Assembly: GCF_004359195.1 (NCBI RefSeq)
Contig: NZ_CP037954.1
Coordinates: 1,054,001-1,118,000, forward strand
Length of the DNA: 64,000 bases
Direction: 5' to 3'
Origin: Chryseobacterium salivictor
GTDB taxonomy: Bacteria; Bacteroidota; Bacteroidia; Flavobacteriales; Weeksellaceae
In this document: positions 9,629-19,594 of the stretch, piece after piece
Numbering within the stretch: the stretch's first letter is position 1
How the letters are laid out: each line of letters starts with the position of its first letter
The notes under the pieces: model-generated
Databases searched by the model: none
Told to the model about the DNA's origin: nothing
The model's input: only the letters and a program-made list of their open reading frames with translations
Made by a program: the position numbers and the translations under genes

Positions 9629-11767
9629 ATGAAAAGAATTTTTTTATTACTCACGTTTATGTTGAGTTTCCTGCAGTTAAAAGCAGATGAGGGGATGTGG
9701 CTTTTGAGCATGATCAAAAGACTGAATGGAGTCGATCTTAAAAAAGACGGTTTAAAATTAACACCCGACGAAATCTACTCGGTAAACAATTCCAGTCTGA
9801 AAGATGCTATCGTTCAGTTCGGTGGCGGCTGTACTGCCGAAATGGTTTCTAAAGAAGGTTTGCTGTTTACCAATCACCACTGTGGTTACGGAAATATTGC
9901 GGCGCTTTCTACTCCGGAAAAAGACCATTTAACCAATGGTTTCTGGGCGATGAAAAAAAGTGAAGAACTTCCTTCAAAAGGGCTTTCGGTAAGATTTATG
10001 GTAAGAATGGATGATGTTTCTAAAAGAATCAATGCCAAACTTAATAACAGTATGTCTGCTGAAGAAAGAAAAAATATCATCGATTCAGAATATAAATTGA
10101 TCCAGGCAGAAAACTCAGAAAACGGGAAATACACTGTTGTGGTAAGAGATTTCTATAACGGAAATGAATTCTATTATTTTGTTTATCAGGACTTCAAAGA
10201 TGTTCGTTTGGTAGGAACTCCTCCAAATGCGTTGGGAAAATTCGGTGGCGATACCGATAACTGGGAGTGGCCAAGACATACTGTAGATTTTTCAGTATTC
10301 AGAGTATATGCTGACGCCAACGGTAATCCGGCAGAATATTCCCCGAGCAACGTTCCAATGAAACCAAAACATGCGCTTCCTATTTCAATGAAAGGCTATA
10401 AGCCTGGAGATTTTGCGATGATTTTAGGATATCCTGGGAGAACCAACAGGTTTTTAACTTCCTACGGTATCGAGCAAATGGTTACCAAAGATTATCCGGC
10501 TTGGGTAGAAGCGTCTAAAGTTGCCATGGATGTCATGAAAAAATATATGGACAAAGATCAGGCAACCAAAATTGATTATGCTTCTCAATATGCGTCCGTA
10601 GCCAATTACTGGAAAAACAGACAGGGAACAATCGATGCGGTAATCAAAAACGGAACGGTTGCAGAGAAACAGGCTTTAGAACAAAAATTCCAGACTTGGG
10701 CATTGATGCCGGAAAACATCGAATTGTACGGTGGGATTTTACAGGATATTAAATCAAACTATGCACAGCTTTCTGACCGTAATGTCGAAGGAAACTATTC
10801 TTCACAATTGCAGAGAAATGCAAAATATATCAGAATTGCTTACCAGTTAGGCTCACTTATGAATACGTATGCCGATCAGGACGCAGCCGGAAAAGCAGCC
10901 ATGAAAACCAAAGTAACGGATGCGATTGACAGAGCTTATGATAAATTTAATGTGCAGCTGGAAGGCGATATGTTGGGCGCTATGGTAAGTCTTTACCAAC
11001 AGAGAGTGAACAAAGGAGTAGGCTCTGCTACCTTATTTGCAGCTGATGCTAAAAATCTTTCCAACATGGCATTCTCTTCAATTTTTGCAACAAAAGAATC
11101 AGCCCTGAATTTTGTAAATAATCCAGACCGTTTAAAAATCGACGCGGATCCTTTATTGAAATTAGCCAACGGATTCATCACAGACCAAAAATTAAACGGA
11201 GAGAAATTTGCTAAAGTTGATGATGCTTTTGCAAAAAACAGCAGACTGTTTTTAGATGGTCTTAGAAAATCCCAGCCAGAAACCGCTTTCTATCCGGATG
11301 CGAACTCTACCATGAGATTAACTACCGGTAAGGTTACCACTCTGCCAGAAAGAGCAGACAGAAATTACGCAGGTATCAAACAGAAAAATAATTACTATAC
11401 CGAAATTAACGGGATGGTTGCAAAGCATAAAAAAGGAGATGAGGAATTTGAATTACCTCAAAGATTCCTTGACTTAGTGAAGAAAAAAGACTTCGGTCGG
11501 TATAAAGATAAAAAAGGATTCATGCCTGTTAATTTCTTAACAGATAATGATATTACTGGAGGAAACTCTGGATCACCTGTACTTGATGGTGAAGGAAATC
11601 TTCTTGGTTTAGCATTCGACGGAAACAGCGAAGCATTAAGTGGAGATATTATTTTCGACCCAAAATTGCAGAAAACAATTAACGTAGATGTGAGAATGGT
11701 TCTTTGGACTATTGAAAAATACGGTAATGCAGGTCACTTAATCAGTGAAATGACTTTGGTAAAATAA
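9629..11767 (+). CDS. S46 family dipeptidyl-peptidase (DPP7-like)
   Basis: Secreted or periplasmic serine exopeptidase that removes dipeptides from oligopeptides. It has 712 residues with a signal peptide at about 1-19 (cleavage near LKA|DEG). The chymotrypsin-like triad is visible: TNHHCGYG (His about 84), an Asp in the GGDTDNWEWPRHTVDFS segment, and Ser647 in GGNSGSP. The residue 18 positions after the Ser is Gly665, in AFDGNSEALSGD. In DPP11 this position is Arg and selects acidic P1; Gly is the DPP7 form, which prefers hydrophobic P1. A strong terminator follows. It fits the amino-acid-based nutrition common in this group. Confidence 0.92.
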   Translation: MKRIFLLLTFMLSFLQLKADEGMWLLSMIKRLNGVDLKKDGLKLTPDEIYSVNNSSLKDAIVQFGGGCTAEMVSKEGLLFTNHHCGYGNIAALSTPEKDHLTNGFWAMKKSEELPSKGLSVRFMVRMDDVSKRINAKLNNSMSAEERKNIIDSEYKLIQAENSENGKYTVVVRDFYNGNEFYYFVYQDFKDVRLVGTPPNALGKFGGDTDNWEWPRHTVDFSVFRVYADANGNPAEYSPSNVPMKPKHALPISMKGYKPGDFAMILGYPGRTNRFLTSYGIEQMVTKDYPAWVEASKVAMDVMKKYMDKDQATKIDYASQYASVANYWKNRQGTIDAVIKNGTVAEKQALEQKFQTWALMPENIELYGGILQDIKSNYAQLSDRNVEGNYSSQLQRNAKYIRIAYQLGSLMNTYADQDAAGKAAMKTKVTDAIDRAYDKFNVQLEGDMLGAMVSLYQQRVNKGVGSATLFAADAKNLSNMAFSSIFATKESALNFVNNPDRLKIDADPLLKLANGFITDQKLNGEKFAKVDDAFAKNSRLFLDGLRKSQPETAFYPDANSTMRLTTGKVTTLPERADRNYAGIKQKNNYYTEINGMVAKHKKGDEEFELPQRFLDLVKKKDFGRYKDKKGFMPVNFLTDNDITGGNSGSPVLDGEGNLLGLAFDGNSEALSGDIIFDPKLQKTINVDVRMVLWTIEKYGNAGHLISEMTLVK

Positions 11768-11784
11768 TTCTACTTAGAATTTTT

Positions 11785-11816
11785 AAAGACCGCTGGACTT
11801 TTCAGCGGTCTTTTTT
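11785..11816 (+). terminator. Rho-independent terminator after the S46 peptidase
   Basis: AAAGACCGCTG pairs with CAGCGGTCTTT around a 7-nt loop and is followed by a T run, 18 nt after the stop codon. Confidence 0.9.
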
Positions 11817-11881
11817 ATGTTTTGAAATAGGATGAATATTGAGAACAGCGTTTCTTACGATAAAAAATTTAAAAAATAACG

Positions 11882-12454
11882 ATGGATTTTGATCATTTTG
11901 TAAAAGAGAAAAAAACAATAGATTTAGCAAAAGCAAACTTAGAAGCAATAAAATATCTTCTTTTTTTTATGGCGGTATTTGCCATTCCTTTTTATTTCAT
12001 CTGGGGTTTCCAACTGCCAAAAATAAACACAGACTATTTAATAATTAAGGCTTTAACTCCTTTAATCGTTCTGCTTCTTGGTATTGTAGTGCACGAATTA
12101 ATCCACGGGCTATTTTTCGCACTATATGCTTCCAAAGGAATTAAATCGATTAAGTTCGGGATTCTGTGGAAGTCGCTGACTCCGTATTGTCACTGCAAAG
12201 AACCTTTGAAAATAAAACACTACATCATTGCATTGCTTGCTCCATTGTTGATTTTAGGAATCATTCCCTCCATCATTGGTTTAGCAATCGGAAATGGTTT
12301 TCTCTTAATTTTAGGAATATTTTTTTCGTCGGCAGCAGCAGGAGATCTTATGATTTACTTTCTTATCAGAAAAGAAAGTCCCGATGATTATGTTCAGGAT
12401 CATCCTTCGGAAGCGGGTTACTATATTTTCAGAAAAAACAAAGCGAAGAATTAA
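11882..12454 (+). CDS. DUF3267 domain membrane protein (putative zincin metallopeptidase)
   Basis: A 190-residue integral membrane protein with about four hydrophobic segments. The motif VVHELIHGLFFAL (HExxH-like, HELIH at about 67-71) and a later GDLMIY in the last hydrophobic stretch resemble intramembrane metalloprotease-type proteins of the DUF3267 family. Substrate and activity are unknown. Its stop codon lies inside a bidirectional terminator hairpin shared with the convergent msrA gene. Confidence 0.75.
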   Translation: MDFDHFVKEKKTIDLAKANLEAIKYLLFFMAVFAIPFYFIWGFQLPKINTDYLIIKALTPLIVLLLGIVVHELIHGLFFALYASKGIKSIKFGILWKSLTPYCHCKEPLKIKHYIIALLAPLLILGIIPSIIGLAIGNGFLLILGIFFSSAAAGDLMIYFLIRKESPDDYVQDHPSEAGYYIFRKNKAKN

Positions 12455-12465
12455 TCTTCGCTTTT
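12440..12465. terminator. Bidirectional terminator between convergent genes
   Basis: AAAGCGAAGA pairs perfectly with TCTTCGCTTT, with an A run before and a T run after. The hairpin loop contains the TAA stop of the DUF3267 gene, and the hairpin can also serve msrA from the other side. Confidence 0.85.
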
Positions 12466-12469
12466 TGTA

Positions 12470-13120
12470 TTAGTCAACTTCGGGTCTCAGCATTCCCAGA
12501 TCGCCATAATGTTTTTTGAATTTGGCAATCTTCGGTCCTACGACCGCGCTGCAATAAGGTTGCGTAGGATTCGCTTCATAATAGCCCTGATGGTATTGTT
12601 CCGCAGGCCAGAATTTTTCAAGTTTCGTGATCTCTGTTACGTATTTTCCGCTGTATTTTCCGGAAGCTTCAGATTTTTTCAGGGCTTGTTCGGCTTTAGC
12701 TTTCTCGGCGTCGTCTTTATAGAAAATCACGGAGCGGTACTGGGTTCCTATATCATTTCCCTGTCTGTTCAAAGTAGTGGGATCGTGCAGGAAAAAGAAA
12801 ACGTCCATTAACTGTTCATAAGAGATTATTTTTGGATCATAAGCAATCTGCACTACTTCTGCATGGCCGGTTTCTCCGGTACAAACTTCTTCATAGGTCG
12901 GGTTTTCTTTGTGACCGCCGGAGTAACCGGAAATTACTTTATCTACGCCTTTTAGTAAATTGAAACAACTTTCAACGCACCAAAAGCATCCACCACCAAA
13001 AGTGAGGTATTCTAAATTTTGTTTGTCCATTTTTTTGTTATTTGTAACCAACTTTTTATTTTCCTGACCATTGCAGGAAATTAAAAAAATACTGATAATA
13101 AGAATTAATAATTTTTTCAT
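12470..13120 (-). CDS. msrA: Peptide methionine-S-sulfoxide reductase MsrA, lipoprotein form
   Basis: Reduces the S epimer of methionine sulfoxide in proteins. The catalytic motif FGGGCFWCVE (Cys45, Cys48) and later SGYSGG, TGHAEVVQ and YHQGYYEANP are MsrA hallmarks. Unlike cytoplasmic MsrA, it begins with a lipoprotein signal sequence, with the lipobox LISC placing the acylated Cys at residue 16. It is therefore predicted to be membrane-anchored and to act on envelope or secreted proteins. It has 216 residues. Confidence 0.93.
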   Translation of the reverse strand: MKKLLILIISIFLISCNGQENKKLVTNNKKMDKQNLEYLTFGGGCFWCVESCFNLLKGVDKVISGYSGGHKENPTYEEVCTGETGHAEVVQIAYDPKIISYEQLMDVFFFLHDPTTLNRQGNDIGTQYRSVIFYKDDAEKAKAEQALKKSEASGKYSGKYVTEITKLEKFWPAEQYHQGYYEANPTQPYCSAVVGPKIAKFKKHYGDLGMLRPEVD

Positions 13121-13201
13121 TGTAATTAAACTAAATTATATTTTTAATCATATACGATAAAAAACAATTATTAGTTTTGTTTTTCACGAAAACCATGCAA
13201 G

Positions 13202-14170
13202 TCACTTCTCCCAAACCAATGCACTTGCGCCCAAAATGGCAGCATCGGCTTCATCCAACTCACTGAAAACCAATTTTACTTTATTTCTGAAAATGGGGAA
13301 CAGATTCCTTTCCATGTGCAGTTTTGTAGGTTTCATAATAAAATCACCAGCTTTGATGACGCCGCCAAAAAGTAAAATCGCTTCAGGTGAAGAAAACATC
13401 ACGAAATTAGCCAGCGCTTCGCCTAGTTTCTGCCCGGTATAACGGAAAACTTCAATGGCTACCGGATCTCCTTTTGTGGCGCATTCAAAAACAACTTTAG
13501 AATTCACTTCTTCTTCCGGATAATCGTTGAGCATCGAATTAGGGAATTCTGCGCGCATTTTTTTAGCGGTAATGGTGATTCCGGTTGCAGAAGCATACGC
13601 TTCCAGTGAACCTTCGGAACCAGTGCTCCAGTGTTTTCTGCCACCTGGTTTTACAATGGTATGGCCCAGTTCTCCGGCGAAACCGTCGTGTCCGTAAATT
13701 AATTTCCCGTTCGAAATAATTCCGCTTCCCACACCCGTTCCCAAGGTCATCATGATAAAATCTTTCATTCCCCGAGCCGCACCAAACATCATTTCACCTA
13801 AGGCGGCAGCATTGGCATCATTGGTCATTTTACAGGGAACGTCAAATTTATCGGTCATCATCTTTGCAAAAGGGACAATTCCTTTCCAGTGCAGATTTGG
13901 AGCCTGTTCGATGGTTCCGGTGTAATAATTGGCATTGGGCGCGCCCACTCCGATTCCATCGAATTGTCTTTGTCCGCAATGCTTCATTATTAAAGGGGAA
14001 ACTTTATCATATAAGGCATTTATAAAATCCTCTACATCGGGATATTCCTCCGTTTTAAGGCTTCCTTTTTCTAAAATTTCGCCCCGGTGATTGACGAGTC
14101 CGTATTTTGTATTGGTTCCGCCAATATCAACGCCGAGTGCGACTTGCTTGGATAGATCTATTAATGCCAT
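13202..14170 (-). CDS. ROK family sugar kinase (glucokinase-like), zinc-cysteine motif lost
   Basis: Cytoplasmic ATP-dependent hexose kinase of the ROK family, 322 residues. The N-terminal phosphate-binding loop GVDIGGTNTKYGLV, NDANAAALGE and GTGVGSGII are clear, and GELGHTIV keeps the family histidine. The ROK zinc site, usually CxCGxxGCLE, reads instead STGSEGSLE after GGRKHW, with no cysteine at all. Glucose or N-acetylmannosamine are possible substrates; the sequence does not decide. It is monocistronic, with a long intergenic region upstream. Confidence 0.85.
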   Translation of the reverse strand: MALIDLSKQVALGVDIGGTNTKYGLVNHRGEILEKGSLKTEEYPDVEDFINALYDKVSPLIMKHCGQRQFDGIGVGAPNANYYTGTIEQAPNLHWKGIVPFAKMMTDKFDVPCKMTNDANAAALGEMMFGAARGMKDFIMMTLGTGVGSGIISNGKLIYGHDGFAGELGHTIVKPGGRKHWSTGSEGSLEAYASATGITITAKKMRAEFPNSMLNDYPEEEVNSKVVFECATKGDPVAIEVFRYTGQKLGEALANFVMFSSPEAILLFGGVIKAGDFIMKPTKLHMERNLFPIFRNKVKLVFSELDEADAAILGASALVWEK

Positions 14171-14453
14171 TAATGAAATTATTTAATCATTAAAATTACA
14201 AAAAATATTAGAACTGTTGCTAAAAAAGAACGCTAATGATGCACCGCCTGGAAATGAATTTAAATGAATGGCAGACCTGACTACATGCTTATATTGTTGA
14301 TGGATATGGAGTTATTGATTGAGTGTTTGTTTCACTTGATATTTGTCATGAATTTTTGATGTAAACTTTTCAAAAAAAATATTCTATAAACTCATCTTTT
14401 TGATTGATGGGTTTATGGGATTTTTTTCAGGTTGAACTTTGCTTTAAAAAAGA
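14171..14453. other. Intergenic region, no gene seen
   Basis: This stretch between the ROK kinase and the secA terminator is AT-rich and has no credible open frame on either strand. It should hold the ROK promoter (minus strand), but I cannot place one with confidence. No repeat or structured RNA was recognised. Confidence 0.5.
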
Positions 14454-14486
14454 AAATCCCAAAGCAAAACTTACTTTGGGATTTTT
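14454..14486 (-). terminator. Terminator of secA
   Basis: AAATCCCAAAG pairs with CTTTGGGATTT (11 bp, 9-nt loop). On the minus strand it is followed by a T-rich tract, 21 nt after the secA stop codon. Confidence 0.85.
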
Positions 14487-14506
14487 TATTGAATAGTATT
14501 ATTTTC

Positions 14507-17500
14507 CTAAGCTGGGATTTCTCCTTTGTATAAGAATGATACGATTTCTTTGTTGACTCTTTCAACCATTTCGGTGAAAAGATAAAAAGATTCCTGTTTG
14601 TAAATCACCAAAGGATCTTTCTGTTCGTAAACCGCACCTTGTGAGGAACGTCTTAAATCATCCATTTCACGCAAGTGTAATTTCCAGTTTTCATCGATAA
14701 TTGCTAGAGAAATATTCTTCTCGAAATCATTGATCAAAGAATCACAATGGGTATCATGTGCTTCTTTCAAATCGGTAACAATGGTCATTGTTTTAATTCC
14801 ATCGGTGAAAGGAACCTGAATCATTTTGAACATTGAACCCTGGTTTTGGAACACATTCTCGATAATTGGGAATGATTTTTCTTTCAACAGATTCAACTTC
14901 ATTTGGTAATCTTCGGTTGCCGCTTTGAAAAGAATATTGGTCAATTCCGGAACCTGTTTCGTTTTGAATTCACTTTCGGTAACCGGAGTTTCCATTGTGA
15001 AATATTTAATGATTTCGTATTCGAATTCTTTATAATCTCCTTCCAGTTTTCCTTGGGTAACGATCGATTGCGATACGTCATAGATCATGTTTGAAATGTC
15101 ATATTTCAGGTGATCACCGAATAAGGCGTTCTTTCTTCTTTTGTAGATGACGTCACGCTGTTTGTTCATTACGTCGTCATATTCCAGAAGTTTTTTTCGG
15201 ATACCGAAGTTATTTTCTTCTACTTTTTTCTGTGCTCTTTCGATGGATTTAGAAATCATTCCGTGCTGAATTACTTCCCCTTCTTTATGACCCATTCTGT
15301 CCATCATTTTCGCGATTCTTTCTGAACCGAAAAGACGCATCAAATTGTCTTCCAGTGAAACATAGAACTGGGAACTTCCCGGATCTCCCTGTCTTCCGGC
15401 ACGACCTCTTAGCTGTCTGTCAACACGTCTGGAGTCATGTCTTTCGGTACCGATAATTGCCAGACCGCCATTTTTCTTGACTTCGCCCTGCAATTTAATA
15501 TCCGTTCCTCTACCTGCCATGTTGGTTGCGATAGTTACGACACCAGGACCACCTGCCATTGCAACGATTTCTGCTTCTCTGGCGTGAAGTTTTGCATTCA
15601 AAACATTATGCTGAATTTTTCTCAACTGTAAAGCTTTCGATAATAACTGAGAAATTTCTACGGACGTTGTTCCCACCAAAACCGGTCTTCCGGCGGCAGT
15701 TAATTTTTCAACTTCTTCAATTACGGCGTTGTATTTTTCGCGGTTTGTTTTATAAACCAAATCCTGTCTGTCATCTCTTTGAATGGGTCTGTTGGTAGGG
15801 ATTACCACTACATCCAGTTTGTAAATTTCCCAAAGTTCGCCTGCTTCAGTTTCTGCTGTACCCGTCATCCCTGCGAGTTTATTGTACATACGGAAATAAT
15901 TCTGTAGCGTAATGGTTGCGAAGGTTTGTGTTGCGGCTTCAATTTTCACATTTTCTTTCGCTTCAATCGCCTGGTGAAGTCCGTCAGAATATCGTCTTCC
16001 TTCCATAATACGGCCGGTTTGCTCATCTACGATTTTCACCTCACCGTCGATAACCACATATTCATCATCTTTTTCAAATAAGGTATACGCTTTCAGCAAC
16101 TGGCTTAAGGTGTGAACTCTTTCTGATTTTACCGCAAATTCACTGAATACTTTTTCTTTGGCCTCAAATTCTTCTTCTTTGCTTAAATTTTTTGCTTCGA
16201 TTTCAGCAATCTCGGTTCCGATATCATTCAAAACGAAGAAATCTTTATCTTCATTTCCGGCAGACATATATTCTACGCCTTTATCAGTAAGATCAATCTG
16301 ATTGTTTTTTTCGTCGATGACGAAGTATAAATCTTTATCGACAATCGGCATATCCTTGTTATTGTCCTGCATATATTGTCCTTCAACTTTTTGAAGAAGC
16401 GCTTTATGCCCGCTTTCCGAAAGATATTTAATCAACTGTCGGTTTTTAGGTAAACCTCTGTATGCCTGAAGAAGTTTGAATCCTCCTTCTTTGGTATTTC
16501 CGTTAGCGATCAGCTTTTTCGCTTCATGGAAAATGGCGCTTACCGTTTTTTTCTGAATTTCAACAATCCGGTCAACGGACGGTTTCAAAGTATCAAATTC
16601 CTGTCGGTCTCCCTGTGGAACCGGACCGGAAATAATTAATGGTGTTCTCGCATCATCTACTAATACTGAATCTACCTCATCGACAATGGCAAAGTTTAAT
16701 TCTCCCTGAACCAGTTCAGAAGGGGAAGTTACCATGTTGTCTCTCAGATAATCAAAACCGAATTCGTTATTGGTTCCGTAAGTAATGCTTGATTGGTAGG
16801 CTTTTCTTCTGGCGTCTGAGTTCGGCTGGTGATTGTCAATACAGTCGATGGTCATTCCATGGAACTGATAAAGTGGACCCATCCAAAGGGAGTCACGTTT
16901 GGCCAAATAATCATTTACGGTAACGACGTGAACACCTCTTCCGGGAAGTGCATTCAGGTAAATCGGTAATGTTCCCACCAGGGTTTTACCTTCACCGGTG
17001 GCCATCTCCGCAATTTTACCGCTGTGCAGTACCACTCCACCGATGAACTGTACATCGTAGTGAACCATATCCCAAACGATAGGAGTTCCTGCGGCATCCC
17101 AATGGTTTTTCCAGACTGCGGTGTCGCCGTCTAAATCAACGAAATCTTTCGTTGCTGCAAATTCCCGGTCCAGATCGGTTGCCGTAACGCGGATTTCTCC
17201 GTTCTGGGCCAATCTGCGGGCAGTTTCTTTGATAAGAGCAAAAGCTTCAGGAAGAATTTCGTTAAGAATTTTTTCTTCGACTTGATAAGAATCTTTCTTT
17301 AAAGTTTCGATTTTGGAAAAAAGCGATTCTTTCTCATCAACGTTAGTAGAATTCTTGATCTGTTCTTTGGTTTCCTCAATCTGCGTGGTAAAACCAGCAG
17401 TTGCAGTTTTTAATTTTTCTTTAAATTCGGCAGTTTTCGCTCGTAAACCATCATCGGTTAATTCCTGAATTTTTGGTTCTGCTGCTTTTATTTTATTTAA

Positions 17501-17578
17501 AACTTTTTTTACTTCCTTGAGGTCGGTCACATTTTTGTCACCAAGAAAACCTTTAAGAACATTGTCTATAAATCCCAT
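14507..17578 (-). CDS. secA: Preprotein translocase ATPase SecA
   Basis: Motor of the Sec pathway, driving unfolded preproteins through SecYEG. I use the ATG at 17576-17578 (1023 residues, start [16 protein letters not shown]); the open frame extends 33 nt further without conservation. Visible motifs: Walker A region [28 protein letters not shown], the second helicase domain [10 protein letters not shown] and [12 protein letters not shown]. The protein ends at FLYKGEIPA, directly after the helical wing/scaffold region. There is no C-terminal linker with the CxCxnCH zinc site that binds SecB in proteobacteria. It has its own terminator. Confidence 0.97.
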   Translation of the reverse strand: MGFIDNVLKGFLGDKNVTDLKEVKKVLNKIKAAEPKIQELTDDGLRAKTAEFKEKLKTATAGFTTQIEETKEQIKNSTNVDEKESLFSKIETLKKDSYQVEEKILNEILPEAFALIKETARRLAQNGEIRVTATDLDREFAATKDFVDLDGDTAVWKNHWDAAGTPIVWDMVHYDVQFIGGVVLHSGKIAEMATGEGKTLVGTLPIYLNALPGRGVHVVTVNDYLAKRDSLWMGPLYQFHGMTIDCIDNHQPNSDARRKAYQSSITYGTNNEFGFDYLRDNMVTSPSELVQGELNFAIVDEVDSVLVDDARTPLIISGPVPQGDRQEFDTLKPSVDRIVEIQKKTVSAIFHEAKKLIANGNTKEGGFKLLQAYRGLPKNRQLIKYLSESGHKALLQKVEGQYMQDNNKDMPIVDKDLYFVIDEKNNQIDLTDKGVEYMSAGNEDKDFFVLNDIGTEIAEIEAKNLSKEEEFEAKEKVFSEFAVKSERVHTLSQLLKAYTLFEKDDEYVVIDGEVKIVDEQTGRIMEGRRYSDGLHQAIEAKENVKIEAATQTFATITLQNYFRMYNKLAGMTGTAETEAGELWEIYKLDVVVIPTNRPIQRDDRQDLVYKTNREKYNAVIEEVEKLTAAGRPVLVGTTSVEISQLLSKALQLRKIQHNVLNAKLHAREAEIVAMAGGPGVVTIATNMAGRGTDIKLQGEVKKNGGLAIIGTERHDSRRVDRQLRGRAGRQGDPGSSQFYVSLEDNLMRLFGSERIAKMMDRMGHKEGEVIQHGMISKSIERAQKKVEENNFGIRKKLLEYDDVMNKQRDVIYKRRKNALFGDHLKYDISNMIYDVSQSIVTQGKLEGDYKEFEYEIIKYFTMETPVTESEFKTKQVPELTNILFKAATEDYQMKLNLLKEKSFPIIENVFQNQGSMFKMIQVPFTDGIKTMTIVTDLKEAHDTHCDSLINDFEKNISLAIIDENWKLHLREMDDLRRSSQGAVYEQKDPLVIYKQESFYLFTEMVERVNKEIVSFLYKGEIPA

Positions 17579-17694
17579 AGTATTTGCTTTCGGCTCAATG
17601 CGTGGGAACACGCGGCCATTTTAAAAATTTTAGTTTTTAGAATTTTTCTAAAATATAAAAGTCGATTGCCGAAAACGACGATCGACTGTGTTTT

Positions 17695-17916
17695 TTAATA
17701 TTCATCTTCATTCCAAAGATAATCATCATCGGTAGGATAATCGCTCCATACCTCTTCAATCGAGTCATAGATTTCCCCTTCATCTTCGATGGCCTGAAGA
17801 TTTTCTACCACTTCCATTGGTGCACCTGTTCTAATTGCATAATCAATAAGTTCCGCCTTTGTCATAGGCCAAGGTGCGTCGCTTAAATAAGAAGCTAATT
17901 CTAATGTCCAATACAT
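17695..17916 (-). CDS. DUF2795 domain-containing protein
   Basis: A 73-residue acidic protein beginning MYWTLELASYLSDAPWPMTK. The pattern LxxAPWPMTKAELIDYAIRTGAP matches the DUF2795 family, small helical proteins of unknown function common in Bacteroidota. The C terminus is very acidic and aromatic (DYPTDDDYLWNEDEY). It lies 116 nt upstream of secA in the same direction and could be read into the secA transcript. Confidence 0.8.
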   Translation of the reverse strand: MYWTLELASYLSDAPWPMTKAELIDYAIRTGAPMEVVENLQAIEDEGEIYDSIEEVWSDYPTDDDYLWNEDEY

Positions 17917-18010
17917 ATAATATAATTTTTTGCAAAAGTATAAAAATCATTGACATAAAAATATTTTTGTCTCTGATTTTCAACAAACTTTGATTAATAT
18001 TTATTTTTTT

Positions 18011-19039
18011 TCAAGAACCATTTCTCAAAAACCATTCCACAAACTTTTTTATGCCATTTTGGAAGTGAGTTCTTGGCTGATAACCGATTAAAGTTTTGGC
18101 TTTTTCAATATCCGCACTGGTTTTTATCACATCGCCGGCTTGCATTGGCAGATTTTTTTTCAGCGATTTCTTTTCTAATTCATTTTCAATTGCAGTCACC
18201 ATTTCGTCTAGGGAAATCACTTCACTTTCACCCAAATTAATGATTTCGTGCACATGATCGTGGGTTTCAATATACACGATTGATTTCTGAATTCCTTCAA
18301 TGATGTCTTCAATGAAAGTATAATCTCTTGCGGTAGAACCATCTCCATAAAAAGGGATTTCTTTGTCTCCGGATATGAGTTTGGTGAATTTATGAATCGC
18401 AAGATCAGGCCTTTGCCGGGGGCCGTAAACGGTAAAAAACCGCAAATGGATGATGTCAATTCCATAAAGATGATGATAAACGTGTCCTAAAATCTCCACA
18501 CATTTCTTCGTGGCAGCATAAGGCGAAATAGGTTTCTCTACGGCATCTTCTTCTGAAAAAGGCGTTTTTTCATTATTCCCGTAAACACTCGAACTTGAAG
18601 CGTTGATGAATTTTTTAATTTTAAAATCTTTGCACAATTCCCAAAGATTCATGGTTCCTTTGATATTCACTTCCTCATACTCAAGCGGCCGCTCAATCGA
18701 AGGCCGAACTCCTGCTAGAGCTGCAAGATGAATCACCATATCAATTTTATGCTTTTGGAAAATTTTCTCTAAACCTTCTTTATCTCTAATGTCCTGATAA
18801 TAAAGTTGATAGTTTTTTGATGAAGTTTCAAAAATTAATTTCTGAATGTCGAGTTCTTTTTCATGGAAGGTAAACTCCAGCATTTCGCCAACGGATTCCA
18901 GCGTATTTTTGATTTTAATCTTGTAATCATAAAAATCATCAAAGTTGTCAATATTAATGACAGAATGTCCATTTTTTAATAAGTGCTCGACCAAATGAGA
19001 ACCTATAAATCCCGATCCGCCTGTTACGATGTAATTCAT
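18011..19039 (-). CDS. NAD-dependent epimerase/dehydratase (UDP-glucuronate 4-epimerase-like)
   Basis: Extended short-chain dehydrogenase acting on nucleotide sugars, 342 residues. The NAD-binding GGSGFIGSHLVEHLL is at the N terminus; NASSSSVYG and YAATK supply the catalytic Ser/Thr-Tyr-Lys set. FFTVYGPRQRPDLAI and the overall length resemble UDP-glucuronate/UDP-galacturonate 4-epimerases used for surface polysaccharides. No glycan gene cluster surrounds it, so the precise sugar is not settled. Confidence 0.85.
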   Translation of the reverse strand: MNYIVTGGSGFIGSHLVEHLLKNGHSVINIDNFDDFYDYKIKIKNTLESVGEMLEFTFHEKELDIQKLIFETSSKNYQLYYQDIRDKEGLEKIFQKHKIDMVIHLAALAGVRPSIERPLEYEEVNIKGTMNLWELCKDFKIKKFINASSSSVYGNNEKTPFSEEDAVEKPISPYAATKKCVEILGHVYHHLYGIDIIHLRFFTVYGPRQRPDLAIHKFTKLISGDKEIPFYGDGSTARDYTFIEDIIEGIQKSIVYIETHDHVHEIINLGESEVISLDEMVTAIENELEKKSLKKNLPMQAGDVIKTSADIEKAKTLIGYQPRTHFQNGIKKFVEWFLRNGS

Positions 19040-19240
19040 GGTGTGTTTTTAAAACGCTAAGATAGGGATTTAATAAAAAATTTCAATCCTGAAACGTAGG
19101 GATTTCCGTATTTTTTTTAACAGTCAAACTGCACTTCATTGCTGCTGATAAAAACGGATTAAGTGGTTCATTTTGTATGATTTAACGCATAGTATTTTAG
19201 TGGTGTTTTACGTAATATTGTGTAATAAAAATTAAAGTTT

Positions 19241-19519
19241 ATGAAACCAATGATTGTTAAGTATCCATTAGCGATGATGGCGGCATTTCTGCTTGTTGTC
19301 TCATGCAAAAAGAAAGAAACCGAAAGTACAGCGACTGAAAATCCTGAAGTGGTAATGCCTACTTCAGATTCATTGTTGCATAATGATTCTACTGATTTGA
19401 GTTATGATTCTGCCACCGTGAAAACGGCAGTTGGCGTTAAGGATGAGGAGCAAAATGCGGTAAAAGATGAAAAAGAAGATGCCGAAAAACTGAAAAAAGA
19501 CGAACAACACGAAAAGTAG
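19241..19519 (+). CDS. Small putative lipoprotein, unknown function
   Basis: A 92-residue protein with an N-terminal hydrophobic segment ending in VVSCKKKE, a plausible lipobox (Cys at about 22). The rest is hydrophilic, Glu/Lys/Asp-rich and low in complexity, probably disordered. No domain is recognised. It is followed by a terminator. The reading frame is convincing because of the signal sequence and the terminator spacing, but the function is unknown. Confidence 0.65.
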   Translation: MKPMIVKYPLAMMAAFLLVVSCKKKETESTATENPEVVMPTSDSLLHNDSTDLSYDSATVKTAVGVKDEEQNAVKDEKEDAEKLKKDEQHEK

Positions 19520-19544
19520 TTTTTCTCTTTTATAAACTTAAAAG

Positions 19545-19569
19545 ACATCCTAATCCAGGATGTTTTTTC
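19545..19569 (+). terminator. Terminator after the small lipoprotein gene
   Basis: ACATCCT pairs with AGGATGT around a 5-nt loop and is followed by six T residues. Confidence 0.75.
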
Positions 19570-19594
19570 TATATTTGGCTCTAAATATTTACTC

